Source: Litoditis marina
Lineage: Eukaryota; Nematoda; Chromadorea; Rhabditida; Rhabditidae
Assembly (NCBI GenBank): GCA_964036275.1
Contig: OZ038436.1
Span: 20,611,904 to 20,675,903, forward strand
DNA length: 64,000 bases
Reading direction: 5' to 3'
In this document: positions 1-9,303 of the stretch, one piece after another
Position numbering within the stretch: the first letter of the stretch is position 1
How the letters are laid out: each line of letters begins with the position of its first letter
The notes under the pieces: model-generated
Database searches by the model: none
What the model was told of the DNA's origin: nothing
What the model saw: only the letters and a program-made list of their open reading frames with translations
Translations under genes and position numbers: made by a program

Positions 1-316
1 GCCCAAAACTTTCTCGCCCGTTTTCACCATGACGGAATTTTTCAAGAACTTCTGAATCTCTGTCAGCAGTTTTTCATGCAACACGTTAATGAAAAAACTT
101 TTGGGAAATTTTGTAACTTTGTGTTTGCTCCAGGAAATGGTCCCCCAAAATTCTTGACACGATGTAAGAACTGATTTTCAGAATCTCTCCACTACTTTTT
201 TGATACATAATTTATAGTTTTAATAGCATAAATTTCTAATCACATTCAGAGACGGAAACGGGAAAAACGTGGAAACCAAGCCTGTTTGCCAGAACTGCCT
301 GTTGAATCATTTCTGA
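1..316 (+). CDS. 3' end of an unidentified gene, cut by the window edge
   Basis: Frame 1 is open from base 1 to a consensus donor (GTAAGA at 164), with ordinary-looking protein content including LARFHHDGIFQELLNLCQQF. An acceptor at 248-251 leads to a short last exon with two cysteines (PVCQNC) and a stop at 314-316. The phase works only if the exon begins at 252, after CAGAG. Starting at 250 would create an immediate stop. I do not recognise the family. It could also be a chance open frame, because only about 75 residues are visible. Confidence 0.4.
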
Positions 317-617
317 TGTCGCATGTCTGATGCACAGTTGGTAAGAATAAAACTTTTTTTTTTCAAAGATACGCCCAATTCTGGTGAATCCAGTAAGAAA
401 GTAGCTTTTTGATCTAGCTTTGTTTTCAATATACGTGTGCTAACTTCTAGCGCTAAGCGTCACAGCTTTACCGTTCGATGATAGTTTTTTATATACTTTA
501 TAATATTTTTTATAAGATTTAAATAAGATTTTTGACGAAATAGAAAACACACGTGACAACAATCCCTTGCTTTATTTCGATTCTGAGTAGTTTCCAACCT
601 ATCACTTTTTTTAAACA

Positions 618-1102
618 ATGTTTCAGTTCACGTTCCTCGCTAAGCCGTGGATAATCATCCTATTTTGCCTGCTTCTCGCGGTTCTAGTTGCTCTCTGCTG
701 TTTTATTTATTGTAATTTCATAAAAGCAGAGCCTATCGATCGACCTCATGGGATTCAAGGTTGGCTTTTTTCTTTACTTTTTATCTCTTATTTTTAATGT
801 ACAAGTACACTATTTCATATTTCCTGTACAATAAGTATTTGAATTCTTTCTGACTTTTTTAAATAAACTTTTCAGTAGCATTTTTCAGTTATCTTATTGA
901 AGCACTATTGCAAACCCCTTTTGGATAAACCATTTCCGAAGTAATAGAAGCATGAAAAAAAGTATCTGTGCACTGTAGGGTCGCACACAGAAATGGTTAT
1001 AAGTAAACGCCGTAAACGGTCGTATAACGACTACTGCAAGTGAATGTTTCAGCTCCAAAACAGTACAACCACTGCCCCCTGGCCGTACCAGAAATGAGAT
1101 GA
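618..1102 (+). CDS. Possible 63-residue single-pass membrane microprotein, two exons
   Basis: Exon 1 (618-759) starts at ATG and encodes a hydrophobic segment, WIIILFCLLLAVLVALCCFI, flanked by a short N-terminus and a polar tail. The donor is GTTGGC. Exon 2 (1053-1102) follows a TTTCAG and keeps phase, giving a short tail (PKQYNHCPLAVPEMR) and TGA. An AATAAA lies at 1166-1171. Together these suggest a small type I/III membrane or secreted peptide. The hydrophobic core, correct splice phase and poly(A) signal support a real gene. No family is recognised, and the first exon could instead belong to a longer upstream transcript, since a CAG also lies just after the ATG. Confidence 0.45.
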
Positions 1103-1239
1103 TGCCGTGCCAACAAGATACAACTAAGATATATAAATCAATCGTGAACTTGGTTAATTCAAACTAATAAATGTTTAAGATTATATTTTATTTATCGAGC
1201 CGGTTAATGAAACAGTCACTGACGATTAGTGTTGTTGTA

Positions 1240-1560
1240 GAAACTGTCGAACTCGAAATTTGACTCAACTCGAAAAAACTCGAAAACTTGTTTTTTTTTT
1301 GAAACTCGAAAACTCGATAACCTGAAAACTCGAAAATTTCCAAAACTCGAATTTCCAACTTGAAAAATGAAAGTTTTTTATTAGTTCTTGGTCATGAAAC
1401 TCGCAAAACTCGAAATTTTTCTACCTTTGAAACTCGAAGACTTGACAACTCGATTTGCTCAGAACTCGAAAAACTCAGAAACTCGATTTTTCGCAAAACT
1501 CGAAAACTCGAAATGTCTTGAAACTCAAAAACTCGAAATGTTGCACTCAATTAAAAACTC
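1240..1560. repeat. CTCGAAAA-type tandem array
   Basis: Irregular tandem copies of AACTCGAAA fill about 320 bp. The same word fills the hAT-type element at 10239-10450 and appears weakly near 45630-45700 and 62815-62880. No clean terminal inverted repeat is visible here, so this is probably a decayed member of that family. Confidence 0.75.
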
Positions 1561-1859
1561 TACTGACGATGTTAATAATAAACTATGAAGCTGACAAAAA
1601 AATGTTTGAACACATTTAAATTTTTTTACTCTGACCAGAAATGTCCGGAAACGCGTGAAATATTACTCTTCCGACCGGCAAATAACGGTGAAGCTCAGAG
1701 AAGTAATACAAACTAGAAAAACGAAGAGAGAAAGAGTATGGAAAGTGGTACGTTTCGCCTCTACCCCAGAGCCTAGCTTCACCCTGAAATATCTGCCGAA
1801 CCACGAGTTATCTCTCAATCTGAAACTATTCCAAATACAGAACACGTGAAATAACTGAC

Positions 1860-4800
1860 CATATAAGTGGGTCCTGAGTCGGTTCCAGCATCAAATGGCT
1901 GTAGATCAAAACTTCGTTCCTGTACCCAAGAACAGTCGGACAGACACAGATTAACAGCCGACAGACCGACACACCAGTCGGGAGAGGGACCGAACATCGT
2001 GGCCAGTGATGCGAAGTGGTGATACCTAGAATTGTGAGCAAATGTGGTACCTAGACGGGTTATGAAATGCTGGCACCTAGAATCATAGTTGAAAACGAAT
2101 TAACGATGTATTGTGGAAATGGTGGCGAAATGCTGGAGTCTTGTCTGAACTATTTACCGGCGTAAAATATGTTTTGTGGGAAACTGCGCCAAAAAAACAT
2201 AGTTCAAGGTGTCTTGTACGCTTTTTCTCTTGTTCTGTACCACCACCAGTTTTGATCTTGATCGATGCAAATTCACGTCAAAATCATGTTCCATCACTGC
2301 AGACGAACTAGTTGTGCTTAAATGGCCTGTTGAACTCACTTATTAACAAAGAATGTAGACTTGGTGACTCCCTGCACCTCAGGATACCACAGACCTTTCA
2401 CTTTCATGAGAGTACGAACTTCGGCTGCCTGTAAGACCGTGTGGTTGAAAAAGAATAACACAGATTGAGGAGAGATAATCATTCATTTAATAAGAAAATA
2501 GTGTACAAGATCGTGCTTCCGGACATGTTTTGAAATAGCGAGTACAAATCAAATGCGAAAACCATTCTCCTTTACGTGATCAAAACACACGTTGTTCAGT
2601 CTCGTACAGTATGACTAAACGTTCAGTCCTTCATCTATCAACTCACCATTTGTGAAAAACCGCCTGACATTATCATCGCTGCCGAAGTGTCATGGAAAAT
2701 GAAGAAGACTATACTTTCTCCGTGGCCTTTAACTAGGCGTTTCATAGCCATACTGTACTTTTATAGGTGGGGATTAGGAAGACTATACCTTCTCCTTGGC
2801 CTCAATCTCGGCCTTGTACGTGTTTCCCCATTCTGCTATCTCCTTCATCCCGTCCGTGGATATTCCCCCGATCTCCCACAAAGAGTAGTTGGACGAGTGA
2901 GAGGCACCCAGCATGTCCGTGAAATGCGTCAGATGCTCCACTGAAAACTGGGTTGGTATTACAAAAGATATATCTTTCTCACTCCCTTTCTCTCTCTCTC
3001 TATTTTTATCTGTGTGTCCGTCTATTACTCTCTCTCTACATTTCTCTACTTTTTCTCCTGTTTCTCCCTCTCAGTTCAGATAAAAATCTACAAAAGTTTT
3101 ATGACAACGCTAGTTTCATGTTGTGCAGTGTTCTTACCTTATTGTTAATGGTTGTGAGAATATTATATAAAGTGTGACCAACGGGATCAAAGTGCAAACA
3201 CAGTGGGCAAGATACACAGTATTGGTTTTTTTTGAGAAGAGCGAACCCAATATACTGTTGGTCAATTTCACCGTCACGTGAAACATGTTAAACACCGCAG
3301 AACTCAGAAACGTGCAATTTCCAAGTTCACGATTTCTCATTAGAATGCTAGATTCACGTGACTATTCAATTGACTTTCACTGTAGCCAGAGAGCTGAGAA
3401 TAACTCCTCACAAGTGGGATATTCATTGGGATGCGTTTCCTTGCTCCACAGTCCAATGAACTCCATTTCGTACTTGGCCGTGTCGCAGGCACAACACTCG
3501 GCAGCCGCGTCATCTTCAGGTTCCACCTTCTCGTAACCTTCTGCAACATAACTCGATCAGTATGGTTCCGGTAAATTATTTGCCAATCAACTTGAAGTAC
3601 TCCTCTCTTTCCAACCCATTATGTACATTATCACACCTCTAAGAACACCGTTCAAAATAGTGGGAATCAGGTGTTTGAGGAGATCGTAAACCAGTTAGTA
3701 TTGAATCTGATACGAAGTGGGTGTTTGGGGTGAGTTCCACCGGGGTTAGGCTATGTAATGGGTGAAACAGAAGGAAGTCGGTCAAACCTTGTACGCAGAA
3801 CTTTTTCGTGAGTTGACTGTCCTGTGCGAACCATCTGTATTTCGATTCAATGACAGAAGCTCGAAACAAAACGCAGCCGGTTACTACCTGGAAATATTTG
3901 CTTATATACAATGTTTTACTCCTTATAGAAGCTCACAGAGAGTAGTAATTCACGGTAAAATGAATGAAAAAGTCTTTACGATACTTTTTTTTATGTGAAG
4001 GGTGGCGTCATGGATGGATATGGTCGAGTCATAGTCACTTTCCTGTAAAAACCGAAGAAGGCGGAGAGAGAATAGAAAAAAGGAAGAAAGAATAGATAAA
4101 GAGAAACTGATACTTAACTTATACATTTTACGGAAACATGTACATAATGGTAAAGGCGGAATTTTTCAAACTTGAAGCAGGACGATTATGTGGACCAATC
4201 CCGTGTCAACGGTCATTTGAACTGCAATTGAAAAATGTATTGCAGTTAAAAGGACTGGGGCGTTGGGATTGGAGCACATCGTCTTTCTTTGAGTGAATAA
4301 CTAACATCAGGCGCTTTCCAGAAGGTGTGAACCGATGTTTTCGGGCGTAGATTTGAGTGGCTGACCCCGGCGGTTCGGCAGCCGGGAGAGGTGCGCGCAT
4401 CGCCACGCCCCTTCACTACCTGGAAAGTTCACAGTCATACATTTTCTGTATACGACTTCTGGCACTTTTCTAGATGGTAACTCAACAAAAGATAGGAAAA
4501 GTGTGCAGAACATTCATCTTCATGATAGTTTATGTCTATAAAGTGACACATTGGAAGATTGCATGACAAAATAATCGCATGAGTGTTGAGTGCGGGAAAA
4601 CAGGAAACAATGTCTGTTTCATCTTTTCAGAGATTTTTATCGTCTTGTATTCAGCGAATAACATACACATTTTCGCTCGAAAGTAAGAGTTTCGAAAAAC
4701 TGCTAAAACATTTCCAAAAGCTAAAATTTCGTTAGTGAAACCTCAAATTTTCCTGCCGCAGAATCATCTTCAAATTGAGCAGAAAGAACAAATCCGCGGA

Positions 4801-5315
4801 ACGTTTGCACGGTGAACTGTGTTCGCCAGCCGCGAATTGAGACTGAAAACATATGGCTAGAATTATTTTGAACCCTTTTCCCAATCACAACCGTAATCAA
4901 ACGCGCAATAAATTTTCCAAATTCTTTCTGGTTATCAATTGGCTCCTCTTGAGCCAAGATTTCTGAACTGATATTTCCTAATTCGCCTGAATGAGTAAAA
5001 CTATTTTCCACAATTAGAACAGTGCCGTTAAAGAAAAATTCACCCGTTTTCCAATGCATTTCACCGGGTACGCATATGAATTCTAAGAACTATAGTTCCG
5101 GTCAGTTTTCAGAAATCTAACTTTACAAACGTACTTTTGTACGTTTCTCCCGGCACGAATCCGTTGGTGCCGTTGTCTGTTGTGGTGGTGGCGGCGTCTA
5201 CCTCGATGACGTAGCCATTGTTGCCCGGTCTCTTTTCCCCCTTCGCCTCGTAGGGCCGGAGGGTGCAACTCTTTCCCAACACAAGAAGGGGGAGTAATAA
5301 ATACAGAAATAGCAT
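1860..5315 (-). CDS. spon-1: Spondin-1 (F-spondin), reeler and spondin_N part
   Basis: Secreted extracellular-matrix protein of the F-spondin family. Eight exons were read with consistent phases: 5135-5315, 4742-4842, 4306-4419, 3788-3887, 3412-3540, 2789-2940, 2340-2428, 1860-2025. The start lies 6 nt after a TTTCCAG, consistent with trans-splicing, and opens with a signal peptide (MLFLYLLLPLLVLG). Residues about 16-135 are a reeler domain (PGETY, FRGFVLSAQ, and HTFWKAP at its end). Residues about 180-344 are spondin_N: GLWSKETHPNEYP, LTHFTDMLGASHS, AEWGNTYK, MFGPSPDWCVGLS and DAGTDSGPTYM are family hallmarks. The usual thrombospondin type 1 repeats are not seen. Exon 8 either splices on from a weak GTCAGT donor or runs to a stop at 1815. 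Introns carry MITEs at 3251-3384 and 4172-4292. Confidence 0.9.
3251..3384. mobile_element. About 130-bp TA-flanked MITE with CACGTGA ends (copy 1)
   Basis: Shares its full length with copies at 7251-7382, 12230-12362 and 54360-54492. The ends are imperfect inverted repeats beginning TATACTG and continuing through GTCACGTGA. It sits 28 bp beyond the donor of spon-1 exon 5. No coding capacity. Confidence 0.8.
4172..4292. mobile_element. Decayed copy of a hairpin MITE
   Basis: A diverged relative of the near-perfect palindromes at 6521-6644 and 26338-26461. It keeps the arm words GACGATTATGTG, AACTGCAATTGAAAAATGTA and GGAGCACAT. It lies in the spon-1 intron after exon 3. Confidence 0.75.
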
Positions 5316-5438
5316 AAGACCCTGGAAACTATATGTTGTTGTTTAACTTCCCATACCATGAGAATGAATGGAATATAACATAAGACGAAAAATGTTACGA
5401 AGACGTAAGGTCAAAGCTGAGCGTGAAACAGCATACTG

Positions 5439-5920
5439 TTAAAGGGACCGTTCCTCTTTAATTTGGAGGCTTGAGCTGATTAGTCGATATGGTTGGTATT
5501 AAAAAATCATAATCATTCATCTCGGTCTCAACGTCCTATTCTGCTCCGTGTTCTCAAACATGCGGCGCGACCACGCGCACGTACATACACCGCCGAGTTC
5601 ACCTACGTACGAAATTTTCAAAATGTCCACAAAAATACAAAACCATATTCAGAACGTTGCCAAAATTACGAGAATCAAAGATGTGACAGAGGATTTGTAG
5701 CGATCATAAAAACAACAAAGCAGTGAGAGATCAAGGATTGGTGCATTACAGTAACCCAAAGGCCAAATTCTGTTGGCTTCTAATTTGCTCCGCAATAATG
5801 TGGTTTTCTGCACTTTCTGTATGTAACGTGTGAAACTTTCATCTCAAAACAGAATAAAACACTTTTTTAATTTTTCAAAAACTACTTACTTTGCACATTA
5901 TAGAGGTACGGTCCCTTTAA
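5439..5920. mobile_element. 482-bp TTAA-flanked element with terminal inverted repeats
   Basis: Left end TTAAAGGGACCGTTCCTCT and right end (reverse complement) TTAAAGGGACCGTACCTCT match over about 23 of 29 positions. TTAA at both borders may be the target duplication, as used by piggyBac-like elements. The interior has no convincing transposase, so it is a non-autonomous element. Only one copy is seen in the window. Confidence 0.7.
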
Positions 5921-6473
5921 GAGTGTAAATGGTTATACGTGGGTTAGTTAATCGAACTGCATGAAGGATAGACAGGAGTTAGAAGAGTTACAATGGTTCG
6001 ACAATGTGTATCTCTTTGAACACGTACGACGAGACCGAACAAAAGGCAAATTCTCAGCAGAAATGGGATGGAAAATGTAAACATGTGATGATTTATTTGT
6101 AGAAACCTAGGGAGGTAATAGCGTTTTCATATCATTGACAAATTAAGCGAACCTTTTTGAATTTTTAATTTTGAATTTCGCTTGCTTCTAAGACGTTTGA
6201 GCAGTGTTCGTATTCTGTACTTTGAATAGGGTTGAAAGAGTACTCATTGTAAACAAAATAGTAGTTAATTGTGAAGACAGAATAGTCGTCAAGCTATTCG
6301 CATTACGAAATTGGGCGAATGGTACGAAATTCAAGCGGTAAGTTTAAAAAAATTGGAAATAAACTACAAACAGCTGCCTCTTTGCTGTACAGAAAAACTC
6401 AGAAATTGAAGTCTTTACCTAAGCGAAGGTATTAATTTTCTGTTTTCCAACAGGAAGTGGGCTAAGCTTAGTT

Positions 6474-6705
6474 GTAGTTTGATCTCAATGCACGCCATAA
6501 CTTGTCAGTTCCAACCGAAATTAAAGTAGGACGATTACGTGCTCCAATCTCGGCGCGTCAGTCCTTTAAACTGCAATTGAAAAATGTATTGCAGTTTAAA
6601 GGGCTGACGCGCCGAGATTGGAGCACGTAATCGTCCTTCTTTAAAGAGGACAACGGGATGGGGCAACTTACACCGTATGGGTTTGCTTGGAAAGAGCGAC
6701 ATTAA
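6474..6705. repeat. Older dispersed repeat interrupted by a hairpin MITE
   Basis: The left part (from GTAGTTTGATCTCAATGCA) and the right part (ending near CCGTATGGGTTTGCTTGGAA) match a continuous stretch at 55224-55345. The hairpin MITE at 6521-6644 therefore inserted into a pre-existing repeat. Confidence 0.7.
6521..6644. mobile_element. 124-bp near-perfect hairpin MITE (copy 1)
   Basis: Two arms of about 53 bp are almost exact reverse complements around a short spacer (TTGAAAAATGTAT). The ends read TTAAAG...CTTTAA, so the target is TTAA or TA. A second good copy lies at 26338-26461 in reverse orientation and a decayed one at 4172-4292. A transcript would form a long double-stranded RNA hairpin. 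Confidence 0.9.
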
Positions 6706-7250
6706 TGTGTACAATTTTTTTGCATAGTTGTTGGGCAAAGTACTTATTAAGCTATTAACTTAAAGAAAAATTCAGAACAAGCGGGAAGAGCAAATGTATT
6801 TTTGTGCCGTTCCCGCTAAAAGGGTTCAGAAGTTCTTCAAGTGGTTCCGTCCAAACGCGGATTCGTAAATACACATCTTGTTCTGAGTAGATTTGACAGA
6901 TTATACTCCGAACATGCCCTGTTGAAAAAGTTCAAAAACACAACGGTCCGGCAAAATACATAAACATTATAGTCGGGACGGCAAAAGATCGATTAGCATT
7001 CCCACCATGCTGTATTTACAGTAAAATACGGTAACACAACTGAGCACTGTCTGAGACTAGAGTAACAGCGCCGGCGAGGCTGGGGCAATAAAAACGGGGG
7101 TCTGGTGGAGACTCCGTCGCCTGACAACTGACGGTGCCAAATAGATTAATGACCTTCGGCCAGATGTGTGTGTTTCCTATATGACCCCTCTCCATCTCCA
7201 TTTGCCCTTTCCAATGAGACACGGAATATGCCGCCCCAGACAGACCCTCT

Positions 7251-7382
7251 TATACTGTTAGTCAATCGCACAGTCACGTGAAACATGTTAAACACATCAC
7301 AACTCTGGAGGTGCAATGACAAAGTGCATGATGCCTCATTAGAATGCCAACTTTACGTGACTATTCAATTTACTTCCAGTAT
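7251..7382. mobile_element. About 130-bp TA-flanked MITE with CACGTGA ends (copy 2)
   Basis: The best-preserved termini of the family: TATACTGTTAG at the left and TTCCAGTATA at the right, compatible with a TA target duplication as made by Tc1/mariner transposases. Confidence 0.8.
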
Positions 7383-7713
7383 AGAAATCACATCATGAAA
7401 ATAGAGCGGTAAACCTCTATGAAACACGTGTAGCATAGGGGGAACACATTAACTGATGCTCGTTTGCGTACTTAACTGCGAACACGTTTTCTCACGGACT
7501 GTAAGCGGACCGTTATAGTTTGTTCCACTCACTTATAACCCTCTACAGTAATCTGCTAACACTTCCAGGTCAAAGTTTACTATATTAGCGTATTCAGAAC
7601 GCCTCAAAATGTTCATAGTGTCTTCTGCATGTTTACTAACTCTGAAAATTTGGAACCAAAGTAATGACTTTTTCATTAGAAAACATCCCCTTGAATAATT
7701 GACGGATTACTGT

Positions 7714-8354
7714 TAGGGTTGTTAGAATTGGAATTGGAATTGGAATTTGAATTGATAGAATTGAGATAATCATCCAAAAGAATTGCAATTCCAATTCTTT
7801 TGTATGTCGAAAATAGTTGGAATTGCAATTCCAATTCTTTTGTATGTCAAAAAATTTCCGGAATTGCAATTCCAATTCTTTTGTGTATCAAAACAACTGG
7901 AATTGGAATTGGAATTGACTTGATTTTCTCCCAGAATTTATTCAGAATTTATTTACAATTCCATGCTGCTTTTCCTTGTTCATTACTAAATTACCATTGT
8001 TCCTTATGTCTCTTGTTCAATGGAACAAAAGTGAACATTGTTTAAAAACTGACATGAAGTTGGAAACACAGTCAATTCTAGTCAATTCCAATCAATTCCG
8101 ATGGAATTGGAATTGAAAATCTGAGATTTCGAGGAATTGATAAGAATTGGAATTGGAATTGAGCAGTTTTTGAAAATCTAAAAGAATTGGAATTGGAATT
8201 GAGTGGTTTTGAGAATTGCAAAAGAATTGGAATTGGAATTGAGTGGTTTTCGAGAATGGAAAAAGAATTGGGTTTGGAATTGAGTGGTTTTTGTGAAACG
8301 AAAAAGAATTGGAATTGGAATTGACTTGATTTTTGGAATTGATTAACAACCCTA
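7714..8354. mobile_element. hAT-type non-autonomous element filled with GAATTGG tandem repeats
   Basis: The termini TAGGGTTGTTA and TTAACAACCCTA are inverted repeats, and the element is bordered on both sides by the same 8 bp, ATTACTGT (7706-7713 and 8355-8362). An 8-bp duplication and TAGGG-type ends are hAT hallmarks. The interior is a minisatellite: units of about 60-66 bp built from GAATTGGAATTGGAATTG plus a spacer. No transposase is encoded. Confidence 0.9.
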
Positions 8355-9303
8355 ATTACTGTACATCGATTGGTGAAACAGAAATCTTTTGAGAAAGTCA
8401 TCTAGAAGTTTTCGTTTTCTTCATTCCTACTAATTGAGAAAATAGTCTGATTCATCATGTTCAATTCCACTATGATAGCTAATCATCTGAGTGATCGCAG
8501 TTCAAATTATTTCTATCGGCCTAATAGTATCCTCTATTTAAAAATAGGAACAGTTGCCAAATATTTAGCAATAGTCTTTAAAGAAGTATCTTTTGTAACT
8601 TTTCTTTATAGAGTATGAGCACAAATGCATTTTAGTCTGGTATTGACACAGTTTTTGAATTACGCCTAAGCCGCACCGGGTTCATCAAACTACAAATACA
8701 CAATCTGAGAAAATCCCCGTATATCCCTGCTCTCTCTTTAAAACAAACTCTATATCTTTTAGTAGTTCAAAAGCATTGAAAGCTACAATTTTCTTCAATA
8801 TTTACCCACCCGTAACAATCAACATTTGTGAAAAGAGAAAGACTAGCTAAAAGTAAAAGAAATCGACAGCTGTGAATAACTAGATGGCAAAAGCGCAAAA
8901 CCGTTCAAAAAAGCAACACGTGAGGCTAAGAAAGTGAGTACACCGAGTAAAAAAGCTAACCAAAACAACAACGAACTCTATAACAAAAGATATTAGAAAA
9001 TAACAGCTAAAAGAAAAAATACATAATTGGCACAAAACAACAGGCAATCACAAAATACACCCATACTTTTGGGATACGGTAATCGTCGAACTTGGTTAGC
9101 TAGTGGACAACAATGTGACAGCCGTTTGCTACAGACACAGGATGATCAAAGCTAGATTTTCAACTCGTAAATCACACGGGGAAATACACATCGACAACTA
9201 ATTAGCCTAATATGACAATCATGAAATATCCCAAACACACTATATACCTCTAACTAAAATAAAATAATCATAGTTCAACAACTACCCCGCGTTCCTCTGA
9301 TCT

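Larger units (their letters stand above)
5316..9303. other. Repeat-rich intergenic region between spon-1 and btf-1
   Basis: These 4 kb separate the start of spon-1 from the 3' end of btf-1. They hold a 482-bp TTAA-flanked element, a hairpin MITE inside an older repeat, a TA-flanked MITE and a 641-bp hAT-type element filled with tandem repeats. The remaining sequence (for example 6700-7250 and 8400-9300) is AT-rich, and I see no gene in it. The last 700 bp before 9304 may include the btf-1 3' untranslated region. Confidence 0.7.

Noticed and set aside
1616..1804. A possible ninth spon-1 exon (GEARLWGRGET)
   Set aside because: It follows a TTTCAG in the right phase but shows no similarity to the sequence expected after spondin_N.
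8078..8401. Minus-strand open frame with a repeating NSNSF/FQFQF protein
   Set aside because: It is a by-product of the GAATTGG tandem repeat inside the hAT-type element; two frames are open for the same reason.
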